Source: Ctena decussata (lineage: Eukaryota; Mollusca; Bivalvia; Lucinida; Lucinidae). Taken from it: a stretch of DNA of 64,000 nt. The notes beneath the pieces were generated by a model. It ran no database searches. It saw nothing but the letters and a program-made list of their open reading frames with translations, and was not told the origin of the DNA. Shown in pieces: positions 62,691-64,000 of this stretch (its first letter is position 1; every line of letters starts with the position of its first letter). A program made the position numbers and the translations under genes. The stretch spans positions 57,203,087-57,267,086 of the forward strand of contig OZ022508.1 of NCBI GenBank assembly GCA_963989385.1, written 5' to 3'.

Positions 62691-64000
62691 CTGTCCGTGT
62701 TCTTTCAGATTCGAAGAAAAGTGTGCCAAATTGTGTCATTTCCATATCGATTTCTGTTTTCTGTTAAATATACTGTTTATTTCAGAATTTCCATTCGGAC
62801 GGAAATATTTTATTATCTCTTTTCATCAAAGAGCCCTCTAGCTGTAAACTATATGAGATTGTTATCAGTTTTTATTGCCTCGTGTTATATGTGATTGTAA
62901 GTGTTTGCTTGATTAATCCGTTAAAACAATATACCAGCGTGTACATGTAGTTTATACTATAATCTACTCCCAGAGCGCCCCCCAACGATTCTTATCACGC
63001 TCCTATATTCTGTGCTACAGATCTTTAATGAGCAACACAAATGCATTTTTCTATGAAGTGGTGTCATTACAACTACTCCCAAAATAGCTATTGTCAAAAC
63101 TTCTCTTCTCAAAACACCTACACCCATTTAGTCTACTGTGCCAAAACATCTACTACCATATGGCATACTGTGCCAGAATGTCTGCTTCTAAGATCCACAC
63201 AAACTGTATTCACAGGATGATTAGGTTCTAACATATTATCTTTCTTTCTTCATTGCTCTGATAACTGTAAAAGACATCCAGTAGACAGTTTTTTTTTCAT
63301 GAACTTAAATGTTACTGTTTCTATTGCTCACTTTGTAGTGTCACTTAGCCAGTAGAAATGTAGTGTATATACATGGCTGATAAAATTTATACGTGAGGTC
63401 TGTCACCAAAGTTCGTGTTCAAGAAGAAATATGAATTTTGAGCCTGATGAAATCCTTGTTTTCGGGTGAGTAATACATCAATCCATGAGATTTCATTTTC
63501 CTAATTCATCTCTTCGTGAGTGTTACTATCACTTCATCTATACTATCTGGGGATTTTCCTGTTTGAGATGCCTCTGTATTTTGTGCTATAATTGAAGCAT
63601 GTGAAAAATGAATCATCATTTGAAACTATTAGAAAGAACATTTGGGAGTAGACATTCTTGAACAGTTGACCAATTGGGAGTAGACCTTTTGGCAGACTCG
63701 GAGGATGGGTAGATTTTTATTTCCGGGAACCCGAGTCCCTATTACCCGCTGGTATCCGGGTACCCGTTACCATAACAATTCGTCATGTTCACAGTTAGAA
63801 ATAAACACTTTTGAATGGAAATATTTAGTAGCGTCAGGCTGTCTGTCTGTCCTTGATACATGTGTGCTTGTGAAGTGTACGTAAATGTAGAAAGGATCAT
63901 GTTATAGTGTACAAAATAGTTTGGTAAAACGCAGTGAGAAATTTTACAAGCCAATCACGTTGAACTCTCATCTTTCTGCTTGGACTTACCATTTATTTAT
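62691..64000. other. No supported gene; weak inverted motif set
   Basis: CTACTCCCAAAATAG (63073) and TGCCAAAACATCTACTACC (63140) have loose inverted counterparts at 63643-63695 (TTTGGGAGTAGACATTC, TTGGGAGTAGACCTTTTGGC), suggesting a decayed ~630-bp element. Confidence 0.35.

Overview
The window looks like a non-coding, transposon-saturated stretch of a eukaryotic (animal) genome. The many short hairpin elements, tRNA-headed SINEs and tandem arrays carrying TGACCTTGACC cores resemble what I know from marine bivalves, most like venerid clams. That assignment is inference from repeat style, not a database result. There are no bacterial operons, rRNA genes or CRISPR arrays. The only long open frame belongs to a LINE-type retrotransposon.

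Layout. 0-15 kb: small inverted-repeat elements, tRNA-derived SINEs, two copies of a ~490-bp dispersed repeat, and an exact 184-bp tandem duplication. 15-33 kb: possible small exons of one + strand host gene (15538-15579, 16059-16114, perhaps 23108-23164, and a terminal-looking exon at 32132-32288). These sit among eight full copies of one ~235-bp hairpin MITE (family A), three copies of a GGCCCCGAGG-ended element (family C; two here and one at 10 kb), a ~2.0-kb Harbinger-like element and several SINEs. 33-35.4 kb: a 5'-truncated LINE with a 679-residue reverse-transcriptase frame. 36-49 kb: nested inverted-repeat structures. An outer 13.0-kb unit (36028-49071) holds a ~2.1-kb foldback-like array of ~80-bp repeats (37264-39390). 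It also holds an inner 7.4-kb unit (40746-48143) with 109-bp terminal inverted repeats and a matching 5-bp duplication TTGAC. The inner unit contains SINEs, a 146-bp tandem array split by a hAT-like insertion, and a dead reverse-transcriptase fragment. 49-59 kb: more MITEs, including a cluster of CACTG-ended elements and a small 241-bp relative of the 7.4-kb unit. 60-61.7 kb: a 145-bp x ~11 tandem array followed by an ACGT microsatellite, bounded by short inverted ends. 62-64 kb: minor repeats.

No autonomous DNA transposase gene is visible, so nearly all elements here are non-autonomous or decayed. Target-site duplications readable directly in the sequence (15, 13, 12, 12, 10, 5 and 5 bp) give firm boundaries for several insertions. 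Family labels A-M are local names used only in this annotation.
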